This document shows, piece after piece, positions 52,431 through 61,184 of a stretch of 64,000 nucleotides of DNA. The stretch is from Cohnella silvisoli (GTDB taxonomy: Bacteria; Bacillota; Bacilli; Paenibacillales; Paenibacillaceae). Position 1 is the stretch's first letter, and every line of letters starts with the position of its first letter. The stretch covers positions 248,001 through 312,000 of the forward strand of contig NZ_JAIOAP010000005.1 of assembly GCF_021190915.1 (NCBI RefSeq), in the 5' to 3' direction. The notes under the pieces were generated by a model. It was given only the letters and a program-made list of their open reading frames with translations. It made no database searches and had not been told where the DNA came from. The position numbers were made by a program, and so were the translations under genes.

Positions 52431-52992
52431 GCGCATGTCCCTCCAGTTCGCCTGTTAATTCGCTGATCAGATTTGCGACAAATGTCTTCTCATTCTCGAT
52501 GAGACTCATCGGGTGTAGAAAAAGAGCCTTAACGTGCAACGGCAATCGATAGCCGCCTTGGGATTCATATTTCTTCCCAATGTTCCCCAATGTCTCCTCA
52601 AGAAAGTTCTGCCGTTTCCGCAAAGCTTCTATGGCTTCATTTTTCCCTATAAAAGGGAGAGCCGCGAGTCCGAGATCGAAGCGGTTATCCCGTTCCCGCG
52701 AGGAAGTTAGGCTTATGATGATTTCATTCCTTAATGTTTCTATACCGGCTTCCATCATGACATACGTAGACGGCAAAGGTCCTTTGCCGGACTTATGGCC
52801 GGAATCTTCGGATCGGATCAGTCGTTTGTCTTTCAGTTTCTGCAAGCCGGCGTAAATAGAAGTAGTACCTATATTCGCCCATTCTCTGTAGCCTCTAAGC
52901 TCAATTAACTTATTGATTTGGTATCCCGATGCTTGTTTGGATTCCGCAATAATTTGCAGCAACATAAATTCCACGTTGGAAAGACGGTTCAT
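52420..52992 (-). CDS. PadR-family regulator
   Basis: The protein has 190 residues. The winged helix (about 5-85) has EFMLLQIIAESKQASGYQINKLIELRG, then GTTSIYAGLQKLKDKRLIRSE and STYVMMEAGIETL, as in PadR subfamily 2. The C-terminal helical part (GKNEAIEALRKRQNFLEETL) is the usual dimer domain. AAGGAG precedes the ATG. A strong palindrome lies in its promoter. It overlaps the BtrH-like gene, which it probably co-regulates with itself. Confidence 0.9.
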   Translation of the reverse strand: MNRLSNVEFMLLQIIAESKQASGYQINKLIELRGYREWANIGTTSIYAGLQKLKDKRLIRSEDSGHKSGKGPLPSTYVMMEAGIETLRNEIIISLTSSRERDNRFDLGLAALPFIGKNEAIEALRKRQNFLEETLGNIGKKYESQGGYRLPLHVKALFLHPMSLIENEKTFVANLISELTGELEGHAHDD

Positions 52993-53005
52993 TGTTTGTC
53001 TCCTT

Positions 53006-53031
53006 GTTATATTCCATATATGTAATATAAC
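53006..53031. promoter_or_regulatory. PadR operator candidate
   Basis: A palindrome of 26 bases (24 match): GTTATATT at each end in inverse order around a central CATATATG. It sits 14 bases before the PadR start, over the promoter region. Confidence 0.7.
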
Positions 53032-53059
53032 ACTACTGAAATATAAAATAAAGGCGGAT

Positions 53060-53168
53060 CTAGGCCTGCTGCAACTGTTTTCAGCGAGTGCTTGTTTGCA
53101 AGTCGTTTGTAAGAGAAGACAAAGAGGATCGCAACAGGTCGCTTACTCGCAACCTGCAGCAACCCTCC
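53060..53168. repeat. Dispersed repeat, longer form
   Basis: It contains CTGCAACTGTTTTC, CTTGTTTGCAAGTCGTT and then the GCAACAGGT...ACCTGCAGC hairpin. The same blocks in the same order are found at 63905-63999, so the hairpin family is part of a larger unit. Confidence 0.6.
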
Positions 53169-53226
53169 ACCCCGCGTGAGACGCGGCCTCTCGGCTCTTA
53201 ATCTGAGACCCGGCAGGCTGCGCCAT

Positions 53227-53667
53227 TTACCGGATTGCTTGATTTCTTCCGAAAGAACGGTTACGCCAGCAATACAACACCTCGAAAATCGCGAATACGC
53301 CAACTACCGCAGCCGTCAAAAAGATTACCCAGAGACCGAAAACGGTCATCGTCCCCGTAGTTCCTTTAACCTCCAGCAGAAGCGCGCTGCCGACGACCCA
53401 AAGAATGTCGATCACGGCAATAACAAGCACGGCCGTTGGAGAAACAATACTCCTGGTTGCGGTCCAAACGAGAAATGCGACGAACAAGAGCAGAAAAATC
53501 CCGGTTTCGACCAAAGCGGTTCTACTGTCTAGTCCTGTCCACACGGCGACATACCCGGGAATGGACAACAACAGCAGCCCGCATGCCCCGGACGAAACGG
53601 CATTCGTCAGCAGAACTTTGCGGATGAGAGTTTCTCCTGCTGGCATTATTGCTCTACTTTGTTTCAT
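53227..53667 (-). CDS. Four-helix membrane protein, unknown function
   Basis: This 146-residue membrane protein has four hydrophobic segments (about 15-38, 53-70, 76-96, 105-130) and short loops; LLTNAVSSGACGLLLLSIPG is in the first helix. There is no motif of a known transporter. GAGGAG precedes the ATG. It stands alone. Many small uncharacterised membrane proteins share this layout, and no function can be offered. Confidence 0.75.
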   Translation of the reverse strand: MKQSRAIMPAGETLIRKVLLTNAVSSGACGLLLLSIPGYVAVWTGLDSRTALVETGIFLLLFVAFLVWTATRSIVSPTAVLVIAVIDILWVVGSALLLEVKGTTGTMTVFGLWVIFLTAAVVGVFAIFEVLYCWRNRSFGRNQAIR

Positions 53668-53818
53668 ATCTATCTCCTCTTTCTTTTGGGGGCGATTAAT
53701 GATCGCTCCTAATGGTTTGGTTGCGCCCTTACAACACCGAGATTAGCCCACATACGACTGCCAGAACCATGCTTTTCACTGCCATTTGGTGCCAATCTTG
53801 CGTATTTTTTCGGTCAGC

Positions 53819-53868
53819 AAAAAAATGGCGGCCGCTCCCCTAGGTATTCCCAAGGAAACAACCGCCAT
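53819..53868 (-). terminator. Terminator after the 53884 gene
   Basis: On the minus strand ATGGCGG and CCGCCAT enclose a long loop and are followed by TTTTTTT, 15 bases after the stop. Confidence 0.7.
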
Positions 53869-53883
53869 CTATGTCTTTCATCG

Positions 53884-55275
53884 TTATTGCGCCTTGATAA
53901 GGGCATTTTTCTCCTTCAGACTTGTCGCAATAAGACGCGCGCCTGCGTTCTGCCAATTGTAGCAGGTGCGCTCGGGCACGCAGGTACGGAACCACTCCAA
54001 AGCGTCTTTGGAAGGGGCGTCCAGTTGATTGTCCGAATAGCGCACGCTATACGGCTTAATGCCGACGACGTAAGGGAAATACAAAGCATTGTAAAATTTC
54101 CATTCGTCCGTCGTGCCGAACTGTTCATCCCGGCGCGGCTTCATTTGCAAAATACTTTCGATAAGCAAAGACTTAAGCTCGTTAGCCCGTTCCACTACGC
54201 CATCCGCCGCCCCCCGCTTCCGAAGCCTTTCGTCAATGAGCTTCAATTGCGCGAGCGGACTCGACGCCAATCGCTCCAAATTGCCCAAGTTACTAGTCGC
54301 GCGCCGGATATGACGGTAGAGCTCTTCATCGTCCATCTCCTCCGGTTTCGCATCGTCATCAATACGAACCTGAACGCTTTCGACCAAACGCAGTTTGGAG
54401 CGTTCCGTGCGCAGCTTCGGGAACGTCATTAAAGCAATGTTGTCGAGCAAAGCCCGAATCGGATACACGAACACTTGGAATGCAATGGAAACCATCATGC
54501 TGACCATCAATAACGACAGCGTCGCAAAATCGAAGCCCGTCCCCGTTCCGAGCAAAATAACAAGCGCAACCTGACCGGAAAAAATGAGTGTAAAAAAGAT
54601 AGAATAATCGAGCGACCGAAACAAATCGGGCAGCCAGGATTCCCCTTGCTCCCTGATTTCCTTGATCAACGTATATGCGCCAAACAGCAGCATTCCGGCA
54701 CCGATTGCCACAAGCGTCCCCTGGCCCCATTCGTCCTCCGGGAAAAAGAGATTCAAAGCCGTCATGCAGGCAAATACCAGAAGCGGCACAAAACTGAAGA
54801 CATAGAAGTGAAGCGGCCTTTTTATCCCATCGGACACCGCCCCCCATATGGAAAGCACCGTTAACAGGATAAAAAACATACATACCGCAGCTTTGTAGGA
54901 AACGTCGTATATGTCAGGATTCTCAGCGAAGGCTAGCCAAATCACGCTACCCAGCGCCAACCCCGTCAGCCCGTACTTCCATAGCTGCCATAATACGTTC
55001 CGTTTATCCTCTTTTCCGGAGACAGTCGATAGAACGGCACCTTGCCACAGAACCAAGGGCAGATAAAAGCAGATATCCCGTACCTTGCCGAGTGACAGTC
55101 CCACAAGCTGGGCCCCTTGGCTATAGGGCATCAATACAGCCACCCCAAAACCAAGCGAGCAAACAATTGCGCCGAGACCGGCAAGCAATAGCCTAACGTT
55201 TCTTATATCCCTATTAACCACATATAAGCCGAACCAGAACACGAGTCCGAAATAGCCGAGCTGCGCAATAATCAA
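53884..55275 (-). CDS. Polytopic membrane protein with cytoplasmic domain
   Basis: The protein has 463 residues, starting at TTG after AGGAGA. About eight transmembrane helices fill the first 270 residues. A cytoplasmic part follows (KLRTERSKLRLVESVQVRIDDDAKPEEMDDEELYRHIRRATSNLGNLERL) and a C-terminal 90-residue domain (FYNALYFPYVVGIKPYSVRYSD...CYNWQNAGARLIATSLKEK). The acidic-rich middle and helical end could be a signalling or docking domain, but no histidine kinase or GGDEF motif is present. I do not recognise the family. Its 5' side adjoins an orphan antitoxin locus. Confidence 0.75.
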   Translation of the reverse strand: MIIAQLGYFGLVFWFGLYVVNRDIRNVRLLLAGLGAIVCSLGFGVAVLMPYSQGAQLVGLSLGKVRDICFYLPLVLWQGAVLSTVSGKEDKRNVLWQLWKYGLTGLALGSVIWLAFAENPDIYDVSYKAAVCMFFILLTVLSIWGAVSDGIKRPLHFYVFSFVPLLVFACMTALNLFFPEDEWGQGTLVAIGAGMLLFGAYTLIKEIREQGESWLPDLFRSLDYSIFFTLIFSGQVALVILLGTGTGFDFATLSLLMVSMMVSIAFQVFVYPIRALLDNIALMTFPKLRTERSKLRLVESVQVRIDDDAKPEEMDDEELYRHIRRATSNLGNLERLASSPLAQLKLIDERLRKRGAADGVVERANELKSLLIESILQMKPRRDEQFGTTDEWKFYNALYFPYVVGIKPYSVRYSDNQLDAPSKDALEWFRTCVPERTCYNWQNAGARLIATSLKEKNALIKAQ

Positions 55276-55321
55276 GCCGATCGTTCTCCTTTACCTGAAG
55301 CCATCTTGTGAAAAAGAAAGT

Positions 55322-55450
55322 AAAAAACCCACCTATAGGTAGCAGCCGAAGGTGGGTTTGGGTTCCGTTCATTAACTTGAAGGGATCCCCCATCCAAGCC
55401 AATGATATAGGCCGAATGTTCGCGCACTCGGTTTTTCTAACGCTATTTTA
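55322..55450 (-). ncRNA. Orphan antitoxin RNA locus with intact promoter
   Basis: TTGTTG (55469-55474), 18 bases, TAAAAT (55445-55450) predict transcription from about 55438. The stem-loop (CCGAATG...GCACTCGG, imperfect) and the terminator arms AAACCCACC/GGTGGGTTT remain. Of the toxin only AAGAAAGTAA is left. If expressed, it could act in trans on the intact toxin copies. Confidence 0.6.
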
Positions 55451-55589
55451 ACATAGAGTGCTCTGGTTCAACAATAAGATATCTAAATCCAATCGCATGG
55501 TCTCTTACAGAAAGGTATTGACCCTGACACTAGTGGAAGGGATTAAACTAGGAGCGAAAGCAATAGTCAAAATAAGGTGGGAGACGGGA

Positions 55590-56216
55590 ATGAGAAAGGT
55601 TTTATTCGTAAAGGCAAATAATCGTCCAGTGGAACAAGCTGTAAGTGTTAAATTGTATGAAGCTTTTTTGAAAAGTTATGTGGACTCCCATCCTGAAGAT
55701 CAGGTGACTGAGCTTGACTTATTTCAAGCGCACTTGCCTTACTTGGATGCTGCTATGATTAACGGTGCATTCAAATTCAGTCAGGGCATGCCTCTCACTC
55801 CGGAGGAAAAGCAAGTAACAGATATTGCAACCAAATACCTGGATCAATTTTTGGCCGCGGACAAGATCGTCATCGGTTTTCCGCTTTGGAATCTTGGCGT
55901 TCCAGCAGTCTTGCATACGTATATCGATTATTTGAATCGCGCTGGGACCACCTTTAAATATACACCGGAAGGCCCAGTCGGATTGGCTTCAGGTAAAAAG
56001 GTGGCGTTATTAAATGCTCGCGGAGGTTACTATTCTGAGGGAGAGGCGGCTTCATCGGAAATGGCGGTCAATTTTGTAGTAAGGAATTTACATTTATTCG
56101 GTATCCGAGAAATAACGAAGGTTATTGCTGAAGGCCATAACAAGTCTCCGGAACTAAGGGGAAAAATAATCGAAGACGCCATTCAACTGGCTGTTGAAAC
56201 GGCGAAAACTTTTTAA
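55590..56216 (+). CDS. azoR: FMN-dependent NADH-azoreductase/quinone reductase
   Basis: This 208-residue flavodoxin-fold enzyme reduces quinones and azo compounds with NADH. The ATG at 55590 has GGTGGGAG upstream; the frame is open further without a site. Family motifs are LFVKANNRP at the N-terminus, the FMN-contacting VIGFPLWNLGVPAVLHTYIDYLNRAGTTFKYTPEGPVGL, and LLNARGGYYSEGEA. The length and order match AzoR/AcpD. It probably serves in thiol or quinone stress. It is monocistronic, downstream of the orphan antitoxin RNA on the opposite strand. Confidence 0.94.
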   Translation: MRKVLFVKANNRPVEQAVSVKLYEAFLKSYVDSHPEDQVTELDLFQAHLPYLDAAMINGAFKFSQGMPLTPEEKQVTDIATKYLDQFLAADKIVIGFPLWNLGVPAVLHTYIDYLNRAGTTFKYTPEGPVGLASGKKVALLNARGGYYSEGEAASSEMAVNFVVRNLHLFGIREITKVIAEGHNKSPELRGKIIEDAIQLAVETAKTF

Positions 56217-56354
56217 AAGGACTGGGGTGTGACGGATGGGGCTGTTTGCAAATTGTTGGCAGGTTGTTTGCGAACATCCCGAGATGACAAGCAGTACGAC
56301 ATCCGTTACAATGTGGCCATACGATGACTTTGCGATTTTCCAACTGGAGGACTT

Positions 56355-57296
56355 ATGAACAAAATTGAGGAAACGATATATGAGCATTACGAGCTGAATG
56401 TGTCGCACCTTGCACCGCAACAAGGCGGCTGGTCCTCGCTCGCCTACAAGGTGATTGCGGACAACCGCTCTTACTTCTTGAAAATTTACGAGAATAACAG
56501 AGCATCCACTCCGAAATGGACTGCCCTGATTAACGAATATGTCCCCGTCCTGATCTGGCTCCATCATCACAGCAGTTTAAAAGGAAAAATCCCTGTTCCC
56601 CTTACAACAAGAGGTGGTAATTACCAATGTGCTAACGCTGAGGGTATCTTTCTGCTCTATGATTACATTGACGGAGAAACAATCGGGCCCCGGGATTTAA
56701 CAAACAATCAGGCGGTACAACTATCGGACATTATTGCGGAGCTTCACTCGTACGACGAACAATTACCGATTAATACACAGCATCTTAAAGAAGATTTCTC
56801 CATCCCCTTTGTCAGGCAATTAAAGCAGCTCATGAAAGGGCAAGTATCGCCGGTTCCATCAGACGTGAGCGAAGTGATAAGCCAGTATACAGAGCAAATG
56901 AATGAGCTGATCGACGAAATTGAAAAACTGTCTCGGGATTTGCCGCAACGATCCTTGCGAAATGTACTGTGCCATACAGACCTCCATAACTGGAATCTGA
57001 TGCAAGCAGAAGAACAGCTCATCCTAATTGATTGGGAAGGATTGCGTCTGGCACCCGTCGAGGCGGATTTCATGTTCCTAGTTGATCAACCTTATTATGA
57101 TACGTTTTTAGGTGTCTATCGGAAGCGACACCCTGATTTTGTTCTGAAACCCGACGTTCTGCGGTTTTATCAGGGAAGACGCAGACTGGAGGATATTTGG
57201 GAATGGATAGAACAGCTTTTATTCGACCAACAGGAGACGCAAGAACGAACGAAGACACTGGCCAGCCTAACGAAAGAATTGCAAGAAATGGCCTAA
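56355..57296 (+). CDS. Phosphotransferase (APH/CotS-type kinase fold)
   Basis: The protein has 313 residues and a protein-kinase-like fold. The N-lobe nucleotide region reads GGWSSLAYKVIADNRSYFLKIYENN (Lys in FLKIY). The catalytic loop is VLCHTDLHNWNLM and the metal motif LILIDWEGLRLAPVEADF. The combination with FLVDQPYYDTFLGVYRKRHPDF and the C-terminal helices is close to the spectinomycin-phosphotransferase APH(9) group, which also includes homoserine and choline kinases and spore-coat CotS. The substrate is unknown. AACTGGAGG precedes the ATG. It is monocistronic and unrelated in detail to the APH(3')-like gene at 40158. Confidence 0.88.
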   Translation: MNKIEETIYEHYELNVSHLAPQQGGWSSLAYKVIADNRSYFLKIYENNRASTPKWTALINEYVPVLIWLHHHSSLKGKIPVPLTTRGGNYQCANAEGIFLLYDYIDGETIGPRDLTNNQAVQLSDIIAELHSYDEQLPINTQHLKEDFSIPFVRQLKQLMKGQVSPVPSDVSEVISQYTEQMNELIDEIEKLSRDLPQRSLRNVLCHTDLHNWNLMQAEEQLILIDWEGLRLAPVEADFMFLVDQPYYDTFLGVYRKRHPDFVLKPDVLRFYQGRRRLEDIWEWIEQLLFDQQETQERTKTLASLTKELQEMA

Positions 57297-57605
57297 AATT
57301 TGTGCTCCGCACGAAAGATACGCCGCCTCTAAGCTCTTACTCCTCTCCCCTCGTAATCGGATTCTCCTCATAATTAATCCAAACACTCCAGCTTCTTATC
57401 CCGCCAAGCAATCGTTCAAACACTCCTCCCTAATGCTCCCCCGATTTGCGCACTGCCGCTCATTGCACCGTATGTATCTGTGACGCGACAAGCCGCAGTT
57501 TGTCCGCTCTGCACCTCTTTCCCCAAGTATTTGACAACCGAATTTTTGGCATGTTTTACTAAGGGCAAGAAGCAAGAGGAGATTGCTGTCGCGCCGGAGG
57601 CTTTT
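57297..57605. repeat. Gene-free stretch with a fragment of a dispersed repeat
   Basis: At 57303-57325 the block TGCTCCGCACGAAAG, followed by ACGCC, matches the start of the repeat at 63793. The rest of the stretch shows no reading frame or strong structure. Confidence 0.4.
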
Positions 57606-57638
57606 GTTCATACTGAGTTCATACAAATGTTGTAAAAT
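57606..57638 (+). promoter_or_regulatory. Autoregulatory response-regulator box and promoter
   Basis: A direct repeat GTTCATAC-3-GTTCATAC (57606-57624, period 11) lies just upstream of a -10 TAAAAT (57633-57638). Eleven-base repeats are typical binding sites of OmpR/PhoB-type regulators, so the operon is probably self-controlled. Confidence 0.7.
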
Positions 57639-57669
57639 GTGGCGGCACAGGCGGAAAGGGGAGATTCGG

Positions 57670-58350
57670 ATGCCCAAAGTGCTGGTTGTGGACGATGACG
57701 CACACATTCGCGAACTGGTACGGCTCTACCTCGAAGATGAAGGGATCGAAGTCGTGCAGAAGAGAAACGGCGCAGAAGCGCTGGAATACGCCGAGAACCA
57801 TTCGCCGGATCTGGTCGTCCTGGATATCATGATGCCGGGAATGGACGGTTGGGACTTGTGCGCCAAGCTCCGCGAGCTTGGGGACATGCCGATTCTCATG
57901 ATTACCGCAAAAGACGAGTTGGCGGACCGGATCAAAGGCTTCAAGCTGGGTACCGACGATTATCTCGTGAAGCCGTTCGACCCAACGGAGCTTACGCTCC
58001 GGGTCAAGGCGCTGTTGAAACGTTACCGGATCACCTGTTCCCAAACGGTCCAGCTTGGCGATCTGCAGTTGGACCGCAAAAGCTACCAGGTGGTGTACAA
58101 GGACGGCCTGGAGGTCACCTTGCCCATGAAAGAATTCGAACTGCTCTACAAGTTCGGGAGTTACCCGGGGCAGTTGTTCACCCGGGATCATCTGATCGGG
58201 GAGATTTGGGGAAAAGATTACGAAGGAGACGAGCGAACCGTGGACGTTCACATCAAGCGGCTTCGGGAGCGCTTCGCCGAACACGAGTCTGATTTCCGCA
58301 TTGTAACGCTGCGTGGTCTCGGCTACCGCCTGGAGGTGTGCCGGGATTAA
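57670..58350 (+). CDS. OmpR/PhoB-family response regulator
   Basis: The protein has 226 residues from the ATG at 57670, after GGGGAG; the frame runs further upstream without a site. The receiver domain has the acidic pair in VVDDDAHIREL (D8-D10), the phosphorylated Asp52 in LVVLDIMMPG, the switch Thr in LMITAKD and the Lys in LVKPFDP. The C-terminal winged helix (about 130-223) reads LPMKEFELLYKFGSYPGQLFTRDHLIGEIWG and ERTVDVHIKRLRERF...LRGLGYRLEV. Its stop overlaps the kinase gene's probable ATT start. With the kinase it makes a two-component system whose signal is unknown. Confidence 0.95.
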   Translation: MPKVLVVDDDAHIRELVRLYLEDEGIEVVQKRNGAEALEYAENHSPDLVVLDIMMPGMDGWDLCAKLRELGDMPILMITAKDELADRIKGFKLGTDDYLVKPFDPTELTLRVKALLKRYRITCSQTVQLGDLQLDRKSYQVVYKDGLEVTLPMKEFELLYKFGSYPGQLFTRDHLIGEIWGKDYEGDERTVDVHIKRLRERFAEHESDFRIVTLRGLGYRLEVCRD

Positions 58351-59698
58351 ATCGCTCTATACCCGCATCGTCCTCATCTTCATCGGCGTCATCGTCGTCA
58401 GCCTTATCATCGCTTCCATTGCGTCTGCGCTCCTATTTCGGAAACCGTTTGTGCACACGTTGGAGAACAGCTTGTTGTCAAACGGCAAGCAAATCATTCA
58501 GACCTACCGTTCGTCCGCCGGAACGGAATTGATTCCTTTCATGAATAACGTTTCCAGCATATCGATCTATGCGATTCAACTGTTCGACGCCTCCGGCAAG
58601 CCATTGCTGGAAGACAGGTCGGAGCCTGCCGTTCCCGACGCGGAACGGATTCGTCACGTGCTGGCCGGCGGCGTGGCCGGGGACATCGAAAACGAAGGCC
58701 GATATCCGATGGTCGGACTTCCATTCCCGGTTGACGGCAAGTCCTATGCCTTATTCGTCATGCTGAAGAGCAACGAATTGTGGCTGCAGTCGAACAAAGA
58801 AGTCAACACGGAGATGCTGACCGTCTTCCTGATCGGAAGTTCCCTCATTCTGGTCGCCGCGCGATCGATTGTGAAGCCGCTTCTACGGCTGAGAGATGCG
58901 GCCGGACGAATGTCTCAAGGCCATTTTGACGTGGAGCTCAGGACCAACCGCAAGGATGAGATCGGACAGCTTAACGCGAGTTTTAACGAGATGTCGCAGG
59001 AACTTGCTAAGCTGGACCGGATGAGGCGGGAATTCGTAGCGAACGTATCGCATGAGATCCAGTCGCCGCTGACGTCCATCTCCGGTTTCGCCAAGGCTTT
59101 GAAGCAGAAACCCATGAGCGAGGAAAGCCGGATGCATTACCTGACGATTATCGAGGAAGAAAGCGATAGGTTGTCCAGGATCAGCCGAAACCTGCTGCGG
59201 CTTTCTTCCTTGCAGCACGATCGTCATCCCGTCCAATCGGCGGCTTTCCGACTTGACGAACAGATCCGTAAGGTCGTTATCGCTCTCGAGCCGCAATGGT
59301 CGGGTAAAGAGATCGCCGTCGAATTGGACCTGGAGCCGGTAACCATCCATGCGGACGAGGATCAACTCAGCCAGGTATGGACGAATTTACTGGGCAACGG
59401 AATTAAATTCACTCCTGTCCGCGGAAGGATCTGCATTCGCGCCTATGCCGACGGTCGGTCGGCGGTCGTCCGCATAACGGACAGCGGCATCGGGATACCG
59501 GAGGATCAGCGGACGGATATTTTCAAGGCGTTTCACAAAGTGGACAAGGCCCGTGACCGTGCCGTAAGCGGAAGCGGACTAGGTCTGTCCATTGTCAAAC
59601 AAATCGTGGATGTGCATGGAGGGGAAATCCGGGCGGATGGAGAGCCGGGCGGAGGTTCGGTTTTCACGGTGAAGCTGCCTCTCAGGAAGGGCCTGTAA
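58346..59698 (+). CDS. Sensor histidine kinase, probable AUU start
   Basis: The protein has 450 residues. Helices at about 8-30 and 157-176 frame a small extracellular sensor domain. A HAMP domain follows (RSIVKPLLRLRDAAGRMSQGHFDVE), then the phosphoacceptor in FVANVSHEIQSPLTSI (His236), an N-box LGNGIKFTP, G1 DSGIGIP, and G2 GSGLGLSIVKQIV. The best ribosome site, GGAGGTG, lies 7 bases before ATT at 58346. ATT overlaps the regulator's stop (ATTAA), and IKSLYTRIVLIF is the expected N-terminus. The GTG at 58313 lacks a site. The partner is the regulator at 57670. Confidence 0.92.
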   Translation: MKSLYTRIVLIFIGVIVVSLIIASIASALLFRKPFVHTLENSLLSNGKQIIQTYRSSAGTELIPFMNNVSSISIYAIQLFDASGKPLLEDRSEPAVPDAERIRHVLAGGVAGDIENEGRYPMVGLPFPVDGKSYALFVMLKSNELWLQSNKEVNTEMLTVFLIGSSLILVAARSIVKPLLRLRDAAGRMSQGHFDVELRTNRKDEIGQLNASFNEMSQELAKLDRMRREFVANVSHEIQSPLTSISGFAKALKQKPMSEESRMHYLTIIEEESDRLSRISRNLLRLSSLQHDRHPVQSAAFRLDEQIRKVVIALEPQWSGKEIAVELDLEPVTIHADEDQLSQVWTNLLGNGIKFTPVRGRICIRAYADGRSAVVRITDSGIGIPEDQRTDIFKAFHKVDKARDRAVSGSGLGLSIVKQIVDVHGGEIRADGEPGGGSVFTVKLPLRKGL

Positions 59699-59733
59699 CA
59701 TCCGCATAGCAGCACATATCACCTGATTTAATC

Positions 59734-59769
59734 ACAATCGGAGGGTCGCCGGCCTCCGATTGTTTTTTT
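59734..59769 (+). terminator. Terminator of the two-component operon
   Basis: ACAATCGGAGG pairs with CCTCCGATTGT, followed by TTTTTTT, about 35 bases after the kinase stop. Confidence 0.93.
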
Positions 59770-60158
59770 GTAACTCTCCGTTCATCTTCAATTCAAATAA
59801 GACGTGTATAGTGTCCCTAGATGAATGAAAAGGAGAGAGCGCTGAAAGATAACATCTCAGGTAAACGAGAAGGGAAGACCAACATCAGCAAGCGAGAAGC
59901 AAGAATCCTGATTCATCGCGAGAGTAACCTGTATCGCAACTGACAACGGAAGCACCGGAGAAGCCGAAGCATAACATTCATAGACCAGCGTGACATGGAA
60001 GGGTAAACCCCATGGGCCAATCTGGATATCCACTGTACGGTCATAATCAACTATCCACAGTTTTGGAGAAAATCGGTCCAAGCTCATGTCAAAGTTGCAA
60101 TTCGGAGAATTCGCGAGAAAGCAGGAGAAAACATTACTTTTACAGTAGGAGGAATATT
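59770..60158 (+). promoter_or_regulatory. Long leader of the hydrolase gene with a possible regulator box
   Basis: At 59778-59799 GTTCATCTTCAATTCAAAT repeats TTCA at 11-base period, like the box before the response regulator, and a TATAGT -10 follows at about 59807. A 40-codon frame (59821-59943) without a ribosome site lies beyond; I do not count it as a gene. The rest of the stretch shows nothing clear. Confidence 0.45.
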
Positions 60159-61184
60159 ATGCGTCGTTGGATAAAGCGCGTAGCCATCACCATCACTATC
60201 CTTGCAATCGCTCTAGTCTCGATTGGCGTCTTTTATGAACAGGCGGCTCGCAGCCGGGCTGCTAAGGATTTCCCGGCGCCTGGAAGGCTTGTGGACATAG
60301 GTGGCCGCCAGATCCATCTGAATTGTGAGGGTCAAGGCACACCGGTCGTCGTGCTCGAGGCGGGTGCCGACACAAGCGGGTCTCCGCTATGGCAACCCGT
60401 GCAGGAACAGGTCGCCCGGTTCACGCGTGTTTGCTCCTATGACCGGGCCGGCATTATGTGGAGCGATCCGGCCAAAGGTCCGCGAAACAGTCTCGCCATT
60501 GCCGAAGATCTTCACAAGGCCCTGCGTGCTGCAAATGAACAAGCGCCTTATGTTTTGGTCGGTGCGTCCATGGGTGGCCCGTACGTCATGACGTTCACCA
60601 AGTACTACGGAAAAGAGGTCGCTGGGATGGTTCTGGTCGACGCCTCGCATCCCGAACAGACCGCTCGCCTCGCTCAGGCCTCCGGCGTGCCAGCGAGCGA
60701 TCCGATTCCATTCGTGTTTCGCGCCCTCGCCGCAATGGCGTGGTCCGGTTTGCCGAGGCTCGTGCTTCCCGATGCTGAAATCCCGGAGTTGCCGTCCCAG
60801 ACGGCTAAAGCAATCACGGCCTATCAACCGACATCACTCGCAGCCGCCTTCTCGGAGGCAGCCGTATTCGAAGATTCGCTGCGTGAGGCCGGCACATTTC
60901 GCACCCTAGGCAACTTGCCCCTCGCCGTGCTCTCCAGAGGAAAGCCATGGAGCGCTTTCAGCGAAGCTGAACGAACCGCAAGTGGGCTCACGCGCGAACA
61001 GTTCAATCGTTCGGAAGCAGCTTGGGCAAGCATGCAGGACGAGGAAGCCAGTTGGTCCTCCAACAGCACACATCAAGTCCTCACAGACTCCAGCCACGTT
61101 ATGCAGTTGGAGCGCCCAGACGCGGTCATTGCTGCTATCAAGGACGTCGTTGGAAAGGTAACACGCGCAAATGCACTTCCCTAG
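60159..61184 (+). CDS. Alpha/beta hydrolase, membrane anchored or secreted
   Basis: The protein has 341 residues from the ATG at 60159, after AGGAGG. An N-terminal hydrophobic segment (IKRVAITITILAIALVSIGVFY) puts the enzyme outside the membrane. The hydrolase fold shows VVVLEAGADTSG (oxyanion region), VCSYDRAGIMWSD, the nucleophile elbow VGASMGGPYV (Ser in G-A-S-M-G), MVLVDASHPEQ with an Asp, and a late SSHVMQLERPDAV with the catalytic His. An esterase or acylase role is likely; the substrate is unknown. The regulator-like box upstream suggests control by the adjacent two-component system. Confidence 0.9.
   Translation: MRRWIKRVAITITILAIALVSIGVFYEQAARSRAAKDFPAPGRLVDIGGRQIHLNCEGQGTPVVVLEAGADTSGSPLWQPVQEQVARFTRVCSYDRAGIMWSDPAKGPRNSLAIAEDLHKALRAANEQAPYVLVGASMGGPYVMTFTKYYGKEVAGMVLVDASHPEQTARLAQASGVPASDPIPFVFRALAAMAWSGLPRLVLPDAEIPELPSQTAKAITAYQPTSLAAAFSEAAVFEDSLREAGTFRTLGNLPLAVLSRGKPWSAFSEAERTASGLTREQFNRSEAAWASMQDEEASWSSNSTHQVLTDSSHVMQLERPDAVIAAIKDVVGKVTRANALP

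Noticed and set aside
59821-59943. Forty-codon plus-strand frame in the hydrolase leader
   Set aside because: No SD before the ATG, low-complexity basic composition, and no sign of conservation to judge from.
59857-60087. Minus-strand frame of 76 codons before the hydrolase gene
   Set aside because: It has no ribosome site and no recognised motif, and it lies within the long leader of a real gene on the other strand.
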